Source: CAVVMA01 sp963830715 (GTDB lineage: Bacteria; Desulfobacterota; Binatia; Binatales; Binataceae). Taken from it: a stretch of 64,000 nucleotides of DNA. Shown piece after piece: positions 1 to 8,505 of the stretch. Below the pieces are notes generated by a model, which was given only the letters and a program-made list of their open reading frames with translations, ran no database searches and had not been told where the DNA came from. Every line of letters starts with the position of its first letter. Within the stretch, counting starts at the first letter, position 1. The DNA is taken from positions 1 through 64,000 of the forward strand of contig CAWHNS010000009.1 in NCBI GenBank assembly GCA_963830715.1, given 5' to 3'. A program made the position numbers and the translations under genes.

Positions 1-708
1 GGCGCGCCGCGCCATTTCTTCAATCGGCATGCACCCTTCGAAGTAGACCGGCGCCTCGAAAGGATGAAGCGGGACCTTCTCCGCCGCAATCACCGCGTCC
101 ACGAAGGCGTCGTATTGCGCCTGGTCCATCGGGCAGTTGATATAGTCGTCACCGCCCTTGCCATAGCGCGACGCCTTGAATGCGACGCCCATGTCGATTG
201 AGTCCGCGCTGATGATCGGAGCGATCGCGTCGTAGAAGTACAGATGGCGCGTGCCGATCAGCCGGTTCAGATCGGCGCCGAGCATTTCGCTGGTCAGCGG
301 GCCGGTAGCCAGCACGGTCGGACCCGCGGGGATCGCAGTCACCTCCCGGCGGACGACTTCGACCATCGGATGCGCAATCAGGGTGTCGGAAATCAGGCGG
401 GCAAACTCGTCGCGATCGACCGCCAGCGCGGCGCCGGCCGGCACCCGGGTGCGATCCGCAGCGGCGATGGTAAGCGAGCCCAGCCTGCGCATCTCTTCCT
501 TCAAAACCCCGACCGCGGTTTCGAGCGAGTCGTTGCGCAGCGAGTTGGAGCATACCAGTTCAGCGAACAGGTCGGTCTTGTGCGCTTCGGTGGCTCGAAC
601 CGGGCGCATTTCGCTGAGCCGCACCCGGATACCGCGACGGGCCAGTTGGAACGCGGCTTCGCTGCCAGCCAGCCCCGCACCGACAACGTTTACGACCGTC
701 TCAGCCAT
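1..708 (-). CDS. trmFO: TrmFO, folate/FAD-dependent tRNA m5U54 methyltransferase (partial, C-terminus outside window)
   Basis: Makes 5-methyluridine at position 54 of tRNA using methylenetetrahydrofolate and FADH2. The 236 residues present read open to base 1; the family is about 440-450 residues, so about half is missing. An N-terminal FAD-binding motif GAGLAGSEAA lies at residues 10-19. The family motif ELVCSNSLR (Cys53) matches the N-terminal cysteine of the family, NCPMD (Cys192) matches the catalytic cysteine region, and FEGCMPIEE sits near residue 225. The start is the ATG at 708; the frame is unbroken. The family identity is clear. TrmFO rather than TrmA is typical of Firmicutes, Cyanobacteria and deltaproteobacterial-type lineages. 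Confidence 0.95.
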   Translation of the reverse strand, partial: MAETVVNVVGAGLAGSEAAFQLARRGIRVRLSEMRPVRATEAHKTDLFAELVCSNSLRNDSLETAVGVLKEEMRRLGSLTIAAADRTRVPAGAALAVDRDEFARLISDTLIAHPMVEVVRREVTAIPAGPTVLATGPLTSEMLGADLNRLIGTRHLYFYDAIAPIISADSIDMGVAFKASRYGKGGDDYINCPMDQAQYDAFVDAVIAAEKVPLHPFEAPVYFEGCMPIEEMARRA

Positions 709-835
709 TGCTATTTGTAGAGGAAAGCGGCGCATCCGATCCGGTCGCGCGCCGATGAAGCCAGCATAGCAGGGTGTTGAGAAAAGTGGCGAACGGGCGG
801 AATCGATCCAACGCCGATCGACGGGGTGGATTTCC

Positions 836-1339
836 ATGATCAAGGGAGGCTGCCTGTGCGGCGGCGTGCGCTTCGAGATTGTACGGCCGGTGGGCCCATT
901 CGAACTGTGTCACTGCTCGCGATGCCGCAAATCTTCGGGTTCGGCATTCGTGTCGGGGGTTGGCGTGAGGACGGAAGACTTCAGGCTCATCGAGGGACGC
1001 GATCTGATCTCCAGCTACAAGGCGCCCATCCTGCGCGAGCCTCCCGCGTATCAGGTCTCGTTCTGCAAGCGCTGCGGATCGCCGGTGCCGGACCCCGATC
1101 CGGATTCGGAATGGTTCGAAGTGCCCGCCGGCCTCCTTGATGATGACCCCGGCATCAAGCCCGACAAGCACATCTTCATCGAGGTCAAGGCGCCGTGGTT
1201 CGATATCACAGACAAGCTGCCGCAGTACGATCTGCCGGCGCTGGCTGAGCTGCGATCCCGGACTATCGCCACTGACCACAAAAGCCGCCGGCAAGAGTCT
1301 CGGCGACAGCCTGCTGCACGAGGACGGCGACTGCAATAG
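836..1339 (+). CDS. GFA/CENP-V domain (Mss4-like fold) zinc protein
   Basis: 167 residues. The start GGCLCGGVRFE followed by CHCSRCRKSSG is the zinc-binding signature of the glutathione-dependent formaldehyde-activating (GFA) family. A second CxxC pair (FCKRCGSPVP) follows at about residue 80. Members bind zinc; some adduct glutathione to formaldehyde, but most have no proven reaction, so the substrate is unknown. The basic tail after residue 145 is poorly conserved-looking. The ATG at 836 lies directly before the motif. It stands alone between trmFO (opposite strand) and the peroxiredoxin gene. Confidence 0.85.
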   Translation: MIKGGCLCGGVRFEIVRPVGPFELCHCSRCRKSSGSAFVSGVGVRTEDFRLIEGRDLISSYKAPILREPPAYQVSFCKRCGSPVPDPDPDSEWFEVPAGLLDDDPGIKPDKHIFIEVKAPWFDITDKLPQYDLPALAELRSRTIATDHKSRRQESRRQPAARGRRLQ

Positions 1340-1543
1340 TCAGTGACAGGCAATTCAGCCCGATTTCCGGACTTCGCGTTTGCAAACCGCCCGGTGTCGG
1401 TGCCAGACTCAATCGGGATTAAAGGCGGGGAATCGCGGTCAAGTCATAATTGTGGCGAACTGCCCGGCACAGCATGGACTTACAGGTCAGCTGCGCCAAG
1501 TGGTGTTTGGGTCAAGTTTTAAGTCAACTCAGGAGGTCCTCCA

Positions 1544-2203
1544 ATGAGTCTATCGATTGGCGATACTGCGCCGGATTTCGAAGCGCAAACGACCGCGGGT
1601 CCCATCCGCTTTCACGAATGGATCGGCGATTCGTGGTGCGTACTGTTTTCGCATCCCAAGGATTTCACGCCCGTATGCACCACCGAACTCGGCTACATGG
1701 CGCGCCTCCAGCCGGAATTCGACAAGCGCAACACCAAGATTATCGGGCTCAGCGTAGACGCTGTCGGCGACCACTCACGCTGGGCGAACGACATCAAGGA
1801 GACCCAGGGTTTCGCGCCGAATTACCCGATTATCGGCGATCCCGATCTGAAGGTCGCGAAGCTCTACGGGATGCTTCCCGCCGCCGCCTCGGGCGACGCG
1901 TCGAAGCGCACGCCGGCTGACAATCAGACGGTCCGCAACGTTTTCGTGATCGGCCCGGACAAGAAGATCAAGCTGCTGATCGTCTACCCGATGACCACGG
2001 GACGCAATTTCGACGAGGTTCTGCGCGTGATCGATTCCCTGCAACTGACGGCCAAGCATCGCGTAGCGACGCCGGTCAACTGGAAGCCGGGTGAAGACGT
2101 GATCATCGCGGGATCGGTTTCCGACGACGAAGCGAAGAAAATCTATCCGCAAGGATGGAAGGCGCCCCGGCCCTATCTGCGAATCGTGCCGCAGCCGAAG
2201 TAG
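1544..2203 (+). CDS. 1-Cys peroxiredoxin (Prx6/AhpC-TSA family)
   Basis: 219-residue thiol peroxidase that would reduce peroxides in the cytosol. The peroxidatic site FTPVCTTELG places the catalytic cysteine at residue 45. The only other cysteine is Cys32 and none lies in the C-terminal half, which fits the 1-Cys Prx6 subgroup, as does the long C-terminal domain (VNWKPGEDVIIAGSVSDDE). A strong AGGAGG ribosome binding site lies 10 bases before the ATG; together with TCCTCC it forms a small palindrome just upstream. The next gene, a persulfide dioxygenase-like protein, starts 80 bases downstream on the same strand, suggesting a joint sulfur/peroxide stress role. Confidence 0.93.
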   Translation: MSLSIGDTAPDFEAQTTAGPIRFHEWIGDSWCVLFSHPKDFTPVCTTELGYMARLQPEFDKRNTKIIGLSVDAVGDHSRWANDIKETQGFAPNYPIIGDPDLKVAKLYGMLPAAASGDASKRTPADNQTVRNVFVIGPDKKIKLLIVYPMTTGRNFDEVLRVIDSLQLTAKHRVATPVNWKPGEDVIIAGSVSDDEAKKIYPQGWKAPRPYLRIVPQPK

Positions 2204-2283
2204 TAACTGAGCGCAGAGCCTGCGTCCGCCCCCAGCGGCCGCAGGCTCGCTTTGTCTCCGTTGCGGTGCGAGGAACGGTCAAT

Positions 2284-3321
2284 ATGATCTTTCGCGAACT
2301 CAATCACGGCAAGTGCAAAACCTACCTTGCGATCTCGGAAGCAACCCGCAAGGCCGCCGTCATTGATCCTTTGCGCGACAAGGTCGAGCGCTACCTCGCG
2401 GTCCTCGCGTATCACGGATGGCGTCTGGATTCGATCATCGATACGCACACTCACGCTGACCATCGCAGCGGCGCGATGGAGTTGGGCGAACTAGCCGGTG
2501 CGCCGGTCGTGATGCATCGTCTGGCGCCGGCTCCGCACGTCAGTATCCATGTCGAAGACGGCCAGGTACTGAAAGTAGGCGACGGGGAACTCCGCGTCCT
2601 CCACACACCGGGCCACACTCCGGATTCGATAAGCCTGCTCGCGAAGGATCGCGTCTTCACGGGCGACGTCTTGTTCATCCACGGCACCGGGCGTTCCGAT
2701 TTCGCCGGCGGCGATGCGGGCATTCAGTACGATTCAATAATGCGCAAGCTGTTCACGCTGCCTGACGAGGTCCTGGTTTTTCCCGCGCACGATTATCGAG
2801 GGCATACGCAGTCCAGCATCGGCGAGGAGAAGCGCTCGAACCCGCGGCTGGCCGGCAAGACCCGCGACGACTACATCAACTTGATGGACAACCTCGGCCT
2901 GCCGCTGCCGGAGGGCATCCAGGAAGCGCTGCAACCGAATCAATCCGACCTCGATGCGGGCGCGCTGAAATTCCCGACGCTCTCGCAACTCAATCAAGTG
3001 CGTCAGTTGAGCGCATCGGAGCTGCACGATCGGATCGCGAGCGGCAATCCGCCGATGCTGATCGACGTTCGCGAGGAAGACGAGTATCGCGGAGAGCTGG
3101 GTCATATCGCGGGTGCGTACTTGATTCCGCTGAAGGAATTGCCGGAGCGGACTGACGAGCTCGCGCATGCGAAGGGCCGCGACATCGTCGCGATATGCCG
3201 GGTCGGAGTCCGAAGCGCCACCGCCGCCGCGATCCTCACCGGTTTGGGCTTCGAGCACGTGTGGAATCTGAAGGGCGGCATGATCCAATGGAAGGACGCG
3301 CGGCTTCCAGTCGAGCGATGA
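2284..3321 (+). CDS. Metallo-beta-lactamase hydrolase fused to rhodanese (persulfide dioxygenase-like)
   Basis: 345 residues with two domains. The N-terminal metallo-beta-lactamase fold carries HxHxDH at residues 55-60 (THTHADHRSG), GHTPDS, TGDVLF and a C-terminal metal histidine in PAHDYRG. The C-terminal rhodanese domain (from about residue 250) has IDVREEDEY and the active loop AICRVGVRSA with the catalytic cysteine. This architecture is known for ETHE1/Blh-type persulfide dioxygenases coupled to sulfur transfer. The ATG at 2284 is preferred over upstream in-frame starts because conservation begins there. The downstream GNAT gene starts inside its stop codon (ATGA). Confidence 0.9.
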   Translation: MIFRELNHGKCKTYLAISEATRKAAVIDPLRDKVERYLAVLAYHGWRLDSIIDTHTHADHRSGAMELGELAGAPVVMHRLAPAPHVSIHVEDGQVLKVGDGELRVLHTPGHTPDSISLLAKDRVFTGDVLFIHGTGRSDFAGGDAGIQYDSIMRKLFTLPDEVLVFPAHDYRGHTQSSIGEEKRSNPRLAGKTRDDYINLMDNLGLPLPEGIQEALQPNQSDLDAGALKFPTLSQLNQVRQLSASELHDRIASGNPPMLIDVREEDEYRGELGHIAGAYLIPLKELPERTDELAHAKGRDIVAICRVGVRSATAAAILTGLGFEHVWNLKGGMIQWKDARLPVER

Positions 3322-4508
3322 TTCTGATCTCAGGGTTGACCTCCAGCGATCAGGGATCGGTGGCTGAGCCCGGAACAGAATCGGCGGTTCCCCTGGCTGC
3401 GGCGTTCCGTTTTCCACGCGTTGACCGCTTTGAAGAATGGCTTCAAGCTCCGGCACAACTGGAGTCGAGGCATCCGCGCTTCGACATCCGGCGGGCCGTG
3501 CCGGCGGAGTTTGACCGTATCTACGACTTGGTCAACGACGCCTTTGGCCGCAAGCGATCGCGCTCGCGGTTTGACTGGATCTACCGGCGCAACCCCTATG
3601 GCACAGCGCGTTGTTGGGTGGTATTCGACCGCGCCAGCGGGCGGCTCGTCGGCAGCTCGGCTTCTTGGCCATGGCCGATGGCGCAGGGGGCGCATCGTGT
3701 GGAAGGCGCTCAAGATGGTGATTCGGTCGTCGCACCGGGATGGCAACGCCAAGGGATCGACGGACTGCGCACCGAGGCGTGGCGTTCCCATGCATGGCAA
3801 GCCGAGACTATCGTGCTGAGCTGGCCCAACGAGAAATCGCGCGGGGCGGCGATCAAGCGTGGTCGCGCGGCCTTTATCGTGGGGCCGGTGCCCAAGGCCG
3901 TGTTGATGCTGAACGCCAAAGCCTACCTCGCCGAGCATCACTGGCCCACCCTCGTGAGTGCGGCTGGCGGAGCAGTGGTGGACACTGCTCTGACGGCATG
4001 GCGCAAGCTCGTATTTCGGGGCCAGGGCAGCCTTGCGTTCGAAGCGGTTCGACGCTTCGAATCGAGCTTTGATGAGGTCACCCAGCGGTGCATGAGCTGG
4101 CCCGGCTTCTGGTCGCCACACGATGCCGATTTCCTGAATTGGCGCTACCTCGAGCATCCAACAGCGCGGTACCTCGCCTTCGCGCTGGTGGAGAGCTGCA
4201 AGCCGGCAGGGTACTACGTGTTGAGGATTGACCGGCAGACAAGCTGGCTGATGGAATTTGTGGCGTCCGTTTCGCCGCGCCGCCTCGCCTCGGCGTTGCT
4301 GATCCACCTCATCGAGACGGCACACGCAGCCGGTTGCACCCATCTTAGTTTTTCGGCGCCGCCAGGATGGAGGCACTGGAAGCTCTTGCACGCGGCCGGT
4401 TTCCTGCCGGTGCCCTCCGAGATCTACCTCTGGCCTGCGGGCGAGGAACCGGGGCTCACGCAACTCCCGATGTGGCAATGGGTGCCGGGCGACATGGACT
4501 TCGTGTGA
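3318..4508 (+). CDS. GNAT-family acetyltransferase-like protein
   Basis: 396 residues. It resembles GNAT proteins with two acetyltransferase-like halves. The first, about residues 55-200, includes a weak acetyl-CoA loop region around VVAPGWQRQGIDGLR. The second, about residues 250-390, contains the segment VSPRRLASALLIHLIETAH. The substrate is unknown. The chosen ATG overlaps the stop of the upstream metallo-hydrolase/rhodanese gene (ATGA), indicating translational coupling; this removes 41 upstream codons in the same frame that overlap the rhodanese coding sequence. A role tied to sulfur metabolism is only inferred from the coupling. Confidence 0.7.
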   Translation: MILISGLTSSDQGSVAEPGTESAVPLAAAFRFPRVDRFEEWLQAPAQLESRHPRFDIRRAVPAEFDRIYDLVNDAFGRKRSRSRFDWIYRRNPYGTARCWVVFDRASGRLVGSSASWPWPMAQGAHRVEGAQDGDSVVAPGWQRQGIDGLRTEAWRSHAWQAETIVLSWPNEKSRGAAIKRGRAAFIVGPVPKAVLMLNAKAYLAEHHWPTLVSAAGGAVVDTALTAWRKLVFRGQGSLAFEAVRRFESSFDEVTQRCMSWPGFWSPHDADFLNWRYLEHPTARYLAFALVESCKPAGYYVLRIDRQTSWLMEFVASVSPRRLASALLIHLIETAHAAGCTHLSFSAPPGWRHWKLLHAAGFLPVPSEIYLWPAGEEPGLTQLPMWQWVPGDMDFV

Positions 4509-4645
4509 CCACGGTTCCAGACCGGCGGGTCTTCTAATAGCGAGCGATGTTGAATCGCTGGGAGCTTAAGCGAGCGAGCTTGGTGCGTTAGAGTAATACT
4601 CCGATCGCGCGCGCGAAGCCGAATTCAACCGGCGACCGAGCCCGA

Positions 4646-5023
4646 ATGACGTTCAGCAATCCCTCTGACGACGCAATTCGAGCCATCCTGTCGAGGCCCG
4701 CCACAGTCGCCGTAGTCGGATGCTCCGACGATCCGGATCGCGACAGCCTTCGGATCGCGATGCTGCTGAAGCGCAAAGGCTTTCGTGTAATTCCGGTGAA
4801 TCCCAAACTTCGGGAAGAGGCGCTGATCGCTGCACTCGGCGAGCGATGCTATCCCGACCTCGCCTCGATCCGCGGCGCGGTGGAAATTGTTGACGTGTTT
4901 CGGCGGCCTGAATACCTGCCGGAGATCGTGGAGCATGCGATCGCGAAGGGCGCCCGCGTTCTATGGTGCCAGCTCGGCGTCGTGAACCTGGAGGCGGCGC
5001 GCCGGGCCAAGGGGCAGGACTGA
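4646..5023 (+). CDS. CoA-binding domain protein (YccU-like)
   Basis: 125 residues forming a single Rossmann-like CoA-binding domain. Visible features are TVAVVGCSDDPDRDS near residue 20, the family motif KGFRVIPVNPK near residue 50, and LWCQLGVVNLEAARRA near the C-terminus. Such proteins bind CoA and are widespread; their cellular role is not defined. The Nudix hydrolase gene follows after 16 bases and probably shares its transcript. Confidence 0.88.
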   Translation: MTFSNPSDDAIRAILSRPATVAVVGCSDDPDRDSLRIAMLLKRKGFRVIPVNPKLREEALIAALGERCYPDLASIRGAVEIVDVFRRPEYLPEIVEHAIAKGARVLWCQLGVVNLEAARRAKGQD

Positions 5024-5039
5024 CGGTGGTGATGGACCG

Positions 5040-5663
5040 ATGCCCGGCGATCGAATATTCGCGGCTATTCTGAAGCGGAGCCGATTGAAGCCGCGCAAAT
5101 GGAAGACGCTGGAGAGCGAGTCGGTGTACCTGACGCCGATCTTCGATCTGCATCGGCGCCGCATGCGGCATCCGGAACGCGGCGACCGCAACTTCTTCGT
5201 GCTCGATGCGCCGCACTGGGTGAATATCATTCCGCTCACGCCCAAGAATGAAGTCGTGATGGTGCGCCAGTTTCGTCACGGTATCGGCGCGTTCACGCTC
5301 GAGATACCGGGCGGGATGATGGATCCCGAGGACCGTGATCCGAAGGCCGCCGCGCGGCGCGAGATGCTGGAGGAGACCGGCTACGACTCAGATGAGATCG
5401 TGTCGCTCGGCTGGGTGCATCCCAACCCCGCGATCCAGCCCAACCACTGCCATCTATTCGCGGCACGCGGCGCGCGCAAAGTCGGAAAGCAGCAGCTCGA
5501 TACGAACGAGGAGACCGAGGTTGTACTCGTCCCGCTGGCCGGGATAAAGAAGCTGATCGCCTCCGGGCGCATCACGCACGCGCTGGTCATCGTCGCATTC
5601 TCATTCTTCCACTTGTACAACGCACCGCGCGCAAGGAAGGGGTCTTTGCTTTCCAAGTCATAA
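5040..5663 (+). CDS. Nudix hydrolase, ADP-ribose pyrophosphatase-like
   Basis: 207 residues. The Nudix box runs from GGMMDPED to REMLEETGY (residues about 97-121), with a two-residue insertion in the variable spacer as in ADP-ribose pyrophosphatases. It is preceded by VVMVRQFRHG, also typical of that subgroup. Expected chemistry is hydrolysis of ADP-ribose or a related nucleotide sugar to AMP plus a sugar phosphate. The ATG at 5040 is the first in frame after the CoA-binding gene. The gene ends just before a strong ribosome binding site (AAGGAGGT) serving the methyltransferase downstream. Confidence 0.88.
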   Translation: MPGDRIFAAILKRSRLKPRKWKTLESESVYLTPIFDLHRRRMRHPERGDRNFFVLDAPHWVNIIPLTPKNEVVMVRQFRHGIGAFTLEIPGGMMDPEDRDPKAAARREMLEETGYDSDEIVSLGWVHPNPAIQPNHCHLFAARGARKVGKQQLDTNEETEVVLVPLAGIKKLIASGRITHALVIVAFSFFHLYNAPRARKGSLLSKS

Positions 5664-5676
5664 GGAGGTGCCCACG

Positions 5677-6681
5677 ATGGCGACTCAGAGGCTTCCCTCG
5701 CCGGTCAGGGTGTTTGAAGACTTCAGCGCCGGATGGCGCTCGATGGCGCTGGCCACCGCGATCGATCTGGACCTGTTCACGCGCATCGCGGAAGGCAAGC
5801 GGACGCCGGCCGAGATCGCATCCGCAATCGGCGCCGACACGCACGCGACCGGGCGGTTGTGCGACGCGATGACAGCGCTCAAGTATCTGCGCAAGAAGGG
5901 TGAAACCTACGCGCTGGAGCCCGTGGCGGATACCTATCTTGTGCGAGGCCGCGAGCTTTACATGGAAGGAGAAGGGACGATCGTCCGAATGCTCATGGGC
6001 GTATGGAGCCAGTTGGGGGAATCGGTGAAGAGCGGCAAGCCTGCCGTGCCGCAGGATCTAAACGCGGCGGGCGAGTTCTTCCGGGTACTGGTAAAGGCGA
6101 TCTTTCCCACCAGTTACGTGCCGTCGAAGTCCGCGGTCGCCGCGCTTCCCAGGGCAACCCGGGCCAGGATTCGGAACATCCTGGACGTGGCCGCGGGCTC
6201 GGGCGCATGGTCGCTCGCGTTCGCCCAGGCGCTCCCTCATGCGCGCGTAACCGCGCTCGATCTGCCACAAGTGCTGGAGATCACGCGCGAGTATGCGGAA
6301 CGTTACAAGGTCGCCGACCAGTACGATTACCTCGCGGGCGACTTGCAGAAGGCCGACTTCGGAGAGGCGCGTTACGACCTGGTGATCCTCGGGCATATCC
6401 TGTACGGAGAGGGCCGCGAAGGGTCCCGACGGCTGATCGAGAAATCGGCGGCGGCGCTGCGTGAGAAGGGAATGATTCTGATCGCGGAGTTGATCCCCAA
6501 CGATCAGCGCACGGGCCCGCCAATCCCGGTGCTGTTTGCGCTCACGATGCTGTTGAACTCGCCGGCGGGCGACGTGTTCACCATGCGCGAGTATCGGGAA
6601 TGGCTAAAGGCAGCGGGGATGAAATCGGTCAAGACGATCAAGGCGCCGGGCCCGTCGCCGCTCATCCTCGCGACCAAGTAG
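5677..6681 (+). CDS. SAM-dependent O-methyltransferase with dimerisation domain
   Basis: 334 residues. The N-terminal winged-helix dimerisation domain (about 15-100, KRTPAEIASAIGADTHATGRL) is followed by a Rossmann methyltransferase domain with the SAM motif LDVAAGSGAWSLAFA, acidic ALDLPQ, and a conserved DLVILGHILYGEG segment. This is the acetylserotonin/hydroxyneurosporene O-methyltransferase-like family; the substrate cannot be told. The ATG at 5677 is chosen because AAGGAGGTG lies at the right distance; an in-frame GTG at 5668 is part of that binding site. It is probably co-transcribed with the Nudix gene. Confidence 0.85.
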   Translation: MATQRLPSPVRVFEDFSAGWRSMALATAIDLDLFTRIAEGKRTPAEIASAIGADTHATGRLCDAMTALKYLRKKGETYALEPVADTYLVRGRELYMEGEGTIVRMLMGVWSQLGESVKSGKPAVPQDLNAAGEFFRVLVKAIFPTSYVPSKSAVAALPRATRARIRNILDVAAGSGAWSLAFAQALPHARVTALDLPQVLEITREYAERYKVADQYDYLAGDLQKADFGEARYDLVILGHILYGEGREGSRRLIEKSAAALREKGMILIAELIPNDQRTGPPIPVLFALTMLLNSPAGDVFTMREYREWLKAAGMKSVKTIKAPGPSPLILATK

Positions 6682-6688
6682 AAGCGAA

Positions 6689-7651
6689 TTACTTCTTCAG
6701 ATCGGCGATGAACTCGATTATCGCGCGGTTCACTTCTTCGGGCTTCTCCTGCTGCGTCCAATGGCCGGAGCCTTTGATCAGCACGGTCTTGCGGAGATTC
6801 GGCACCCACTTGCTCATCCCCTCGGCCATCTCGGGCCGCAGCACTACGTCGAGTTCGGCGGTGATCATCAGGGCCGGCTGGCTGACGTGATCCTGGAGAT
6901 TCGCGCTCTCCGCCCAGTTTCGATCGATATTGCGATACCAGTTGAGCCCGCCGCGAAAGCCGGTGCGCTCGAATGCCTTGGCGAACACCTCGAAGTCGGC
7001 GTCGGTCAGGAATTTGCCGCGGGCGCGATCGGGCAGGCGGTCGAGGATTCCGCCGCCGGCCGGACCGAACACGCCGGGCGGCACCTTGCGCAGATCGGCG
7101 GGCGCGATGTTCACGGGATCCTGGTAGAAGCCGCGTAGCGTGCGGCGGACGTCGCGTTCCAACTCGGCCTCGGCGACGCCGGGCTCCTGGAAGTACAGGA
7201 TGTAATGAAAGCCGCCGGCCGCCATCGCGCGCATCGCGTCGGTCGGCTTGATCGGCGCGCGCGGGATGAACGGGGTGTTCACGCCGATCACGCGCGCGAT
7301 CCGATTCGGCGCCATCATCGCCGCGTTCCACGCCACCATCCCGCCCCAGTCGTGTCCCACGATCACGCATTTGTCGATGCCGAGCGCGTCGAGCATCCCG
7401 ACGATATCGGCGACCAGCCCGCGCTGCGTGTAAGCTTCGATCTCCCGCGGGCAATCGGTCTCTCCGTAGCCGCGCTGGTCCGGAGCGATCGCGCGAAAGC
7501 CCGCCGCAGCCAACGCGCGGAGTTGATGGCGCCACGAGTACCACATCTCCGGAAAGCCGTGGCACATCACCACCGGGAAGCCGCTGCCCGCCTCGTGCAG
7601 ATGCATCCGGATGCCGTTGGTCGTCACGAATTTGTGCTCGAATTCGCCCAT
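6689..7651 (-). CDS. Alpha/beta hydrolase, soluble epoxide hydrolase type
   Basis: 320 residues. The oxyanion-hole motif HGFPEMWYSW, the nucleophile motif VGHDWGGMVAW (catalytic Asp), a cap domain between about 140 and 240, and the catalytic histidine in GSGHWTQQEKPEEVN together match the epoxide hydrolase/haloalkane dehalogenase superfamily. HGxP and the aspartate nucleophile with a following tryptophan favour epoxide hydrolase. It probably opens epoxides formed during hydrocarbon or terpenoid breakdown; the natural substrate is unknown. It is convergent with the methyltransferase gene, seven bases between stops. Confidence 0.88.
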   Translation of the reverse strand: MGEFEHKFVTTNGIRMHLHEAGSGFPVVMCHGFPEMWYSWRHQLRALAAAGFRAIAPDQRGYGETDCPREIEAYTQRGLVADIVGMLDALGIDKCVIVGHDWGGMVAWNAAMMAPNRIARVIGVNTPFIPRAPIKPTDAMRAMAAGGFHYILYFQEPGVAEAELERDVRRTLRGFYQDPVNIAPADLRKVPPGVFGPAGGGILDRLPDRARGKFLTDADFEVFAKAFERTGFRGGLNWYRNIDRNWAESANLQDHVSQPALMITAELDVVLRPEMAEGMSKWVPNLRKTVLIKGSGHWTQQEKPEEVNRAIIEFIADLKK

Positions 7652-7778
7652 TGTCGATCGCCTCGGCTGGATTTAAGAAGAGCCTAGCAACCTATCGCGC
7701 GGCGAAACAAATCGCGCAGCGAAAAATCCATAGCCACGGTGTTCGAGTTTTGCCCTCCTGTGCCGCATTGGTGCCGAT

Positions 7779-7808
7779 TTGACACAATCGAAAGCCCGGC
7801 ACTACTCT
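7779..7808 (+). promoter_or_regulatory. Candidate sigma-70 promoter of the ferritin-like gene
   Basis: A perfect TTGACA at 7779-7784 and TACTCT at 7803-7808 are 18 bases apart. They lie about 40 bases before the downstream ATG, in the gap between two divergent genes. The -10 box is weak (four of six bases match TATAAT). A purine-rich ribosome binding site (GGAAGGAAA) lies just before the ATG at 7846. Confidence 0.45.
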
Positions 7809-7845
7809 TTAGGGAGACAAGCCAGCAATCGGAAGGAAACACAAA

Positions 7846-8499
7846 ATGAGCCGCGACTTTGAATTCAGGCAACTGCTGCGCGCGTATCGCAACGGAATAA
7901 TCAGCGAAGCCGCCTTCGAACAGGAGATGGCGCAACTCGAACGCGGCGCCGAGCCGGGCGGCAATGGAAGCCGGGCGCCGGGATTCCAGGCCTTCGGCCG
8001 CACGTACCGCTCCGAACGCGATGCGATAATCAGCTTTCTCGACAAGGTCCGCGCCGGAGAGGCCAACGGTGGTGAAGCGTTCGCGCGATGGGCGGCGGTG
8101 TGCAAGACGGACTGCATCCGCAGCGGTCTGCGGATCGTGGCCGAGCGCGAGAGCTATCACGCGCGGGTTTTCGAGCAGCGCGTGCTCGAACTCGGCGGCG
8201 AGAAACGCGCGAGCACCAACGAGGAGGGACGCAAATTCTCCGACTTCCTGGCCAGCCCGGAGGTCTCGGACGTCGAGAAGCTGCACCGCTTCGGATCGCG
8301 CGTCGGCGACCCAAAGGACGCCGTCAAGCCGATTCACGACTTCGCGGCGCTGATCACGGAGGACATCGAGACCAGGGAGGCGCTTAGACTCTTCGCGGAG
8401 GACGAGCTGTCGAGCACGAGCTGGCTGCTCGACGCTTGCAAAGCGCTGTCCGCGGCCCGAACTCCGGCCAACGCGGAATCGGAAGCGTCGCGCTCGTAG
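7846..8499 (+). CDS. Ferritin-like domain protein (putative)
   Basis: 217 residues, soluble, with no signal peptide. The central part is helical and includes RIVAERESYHARVFEQRVLELGG, whose ExxH pattern (ESYH) is the kind of ligand set found in ferritin-like di-iron four-helix bundles. A second acidic helix, REALRLFAEDELSS, follows near residue 185, but it lacks a matching ExxH, so metal binding is uncertain. The N-terminal 40 residues are charged and may be flexible. It has its own promoter candidate upstream. Function is unknown; a redox or metal-storage role is a guess from the fold. Confidence 0.6.
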   Translation: MSRDFEFRQLLRAYRNGIISEAAFEQEMAQLERGAEPGGNGSRAPGFQAFGRTYRSERDAIISFLDKVRAGEANGGEAFARWAAVCKTDCIRSGLRIVAERESYHARVFEQRVLELGGEKRASTNEEGRKFSDFLASPEVSDVEKLHRFGSRVGDPKDAVKPIHDFAALITEDIETREALRLFAEDELSSTSWLLDACKALSAARTPANAESEASRS

Positions 8500-8505
8500 G
8501 CTGCG

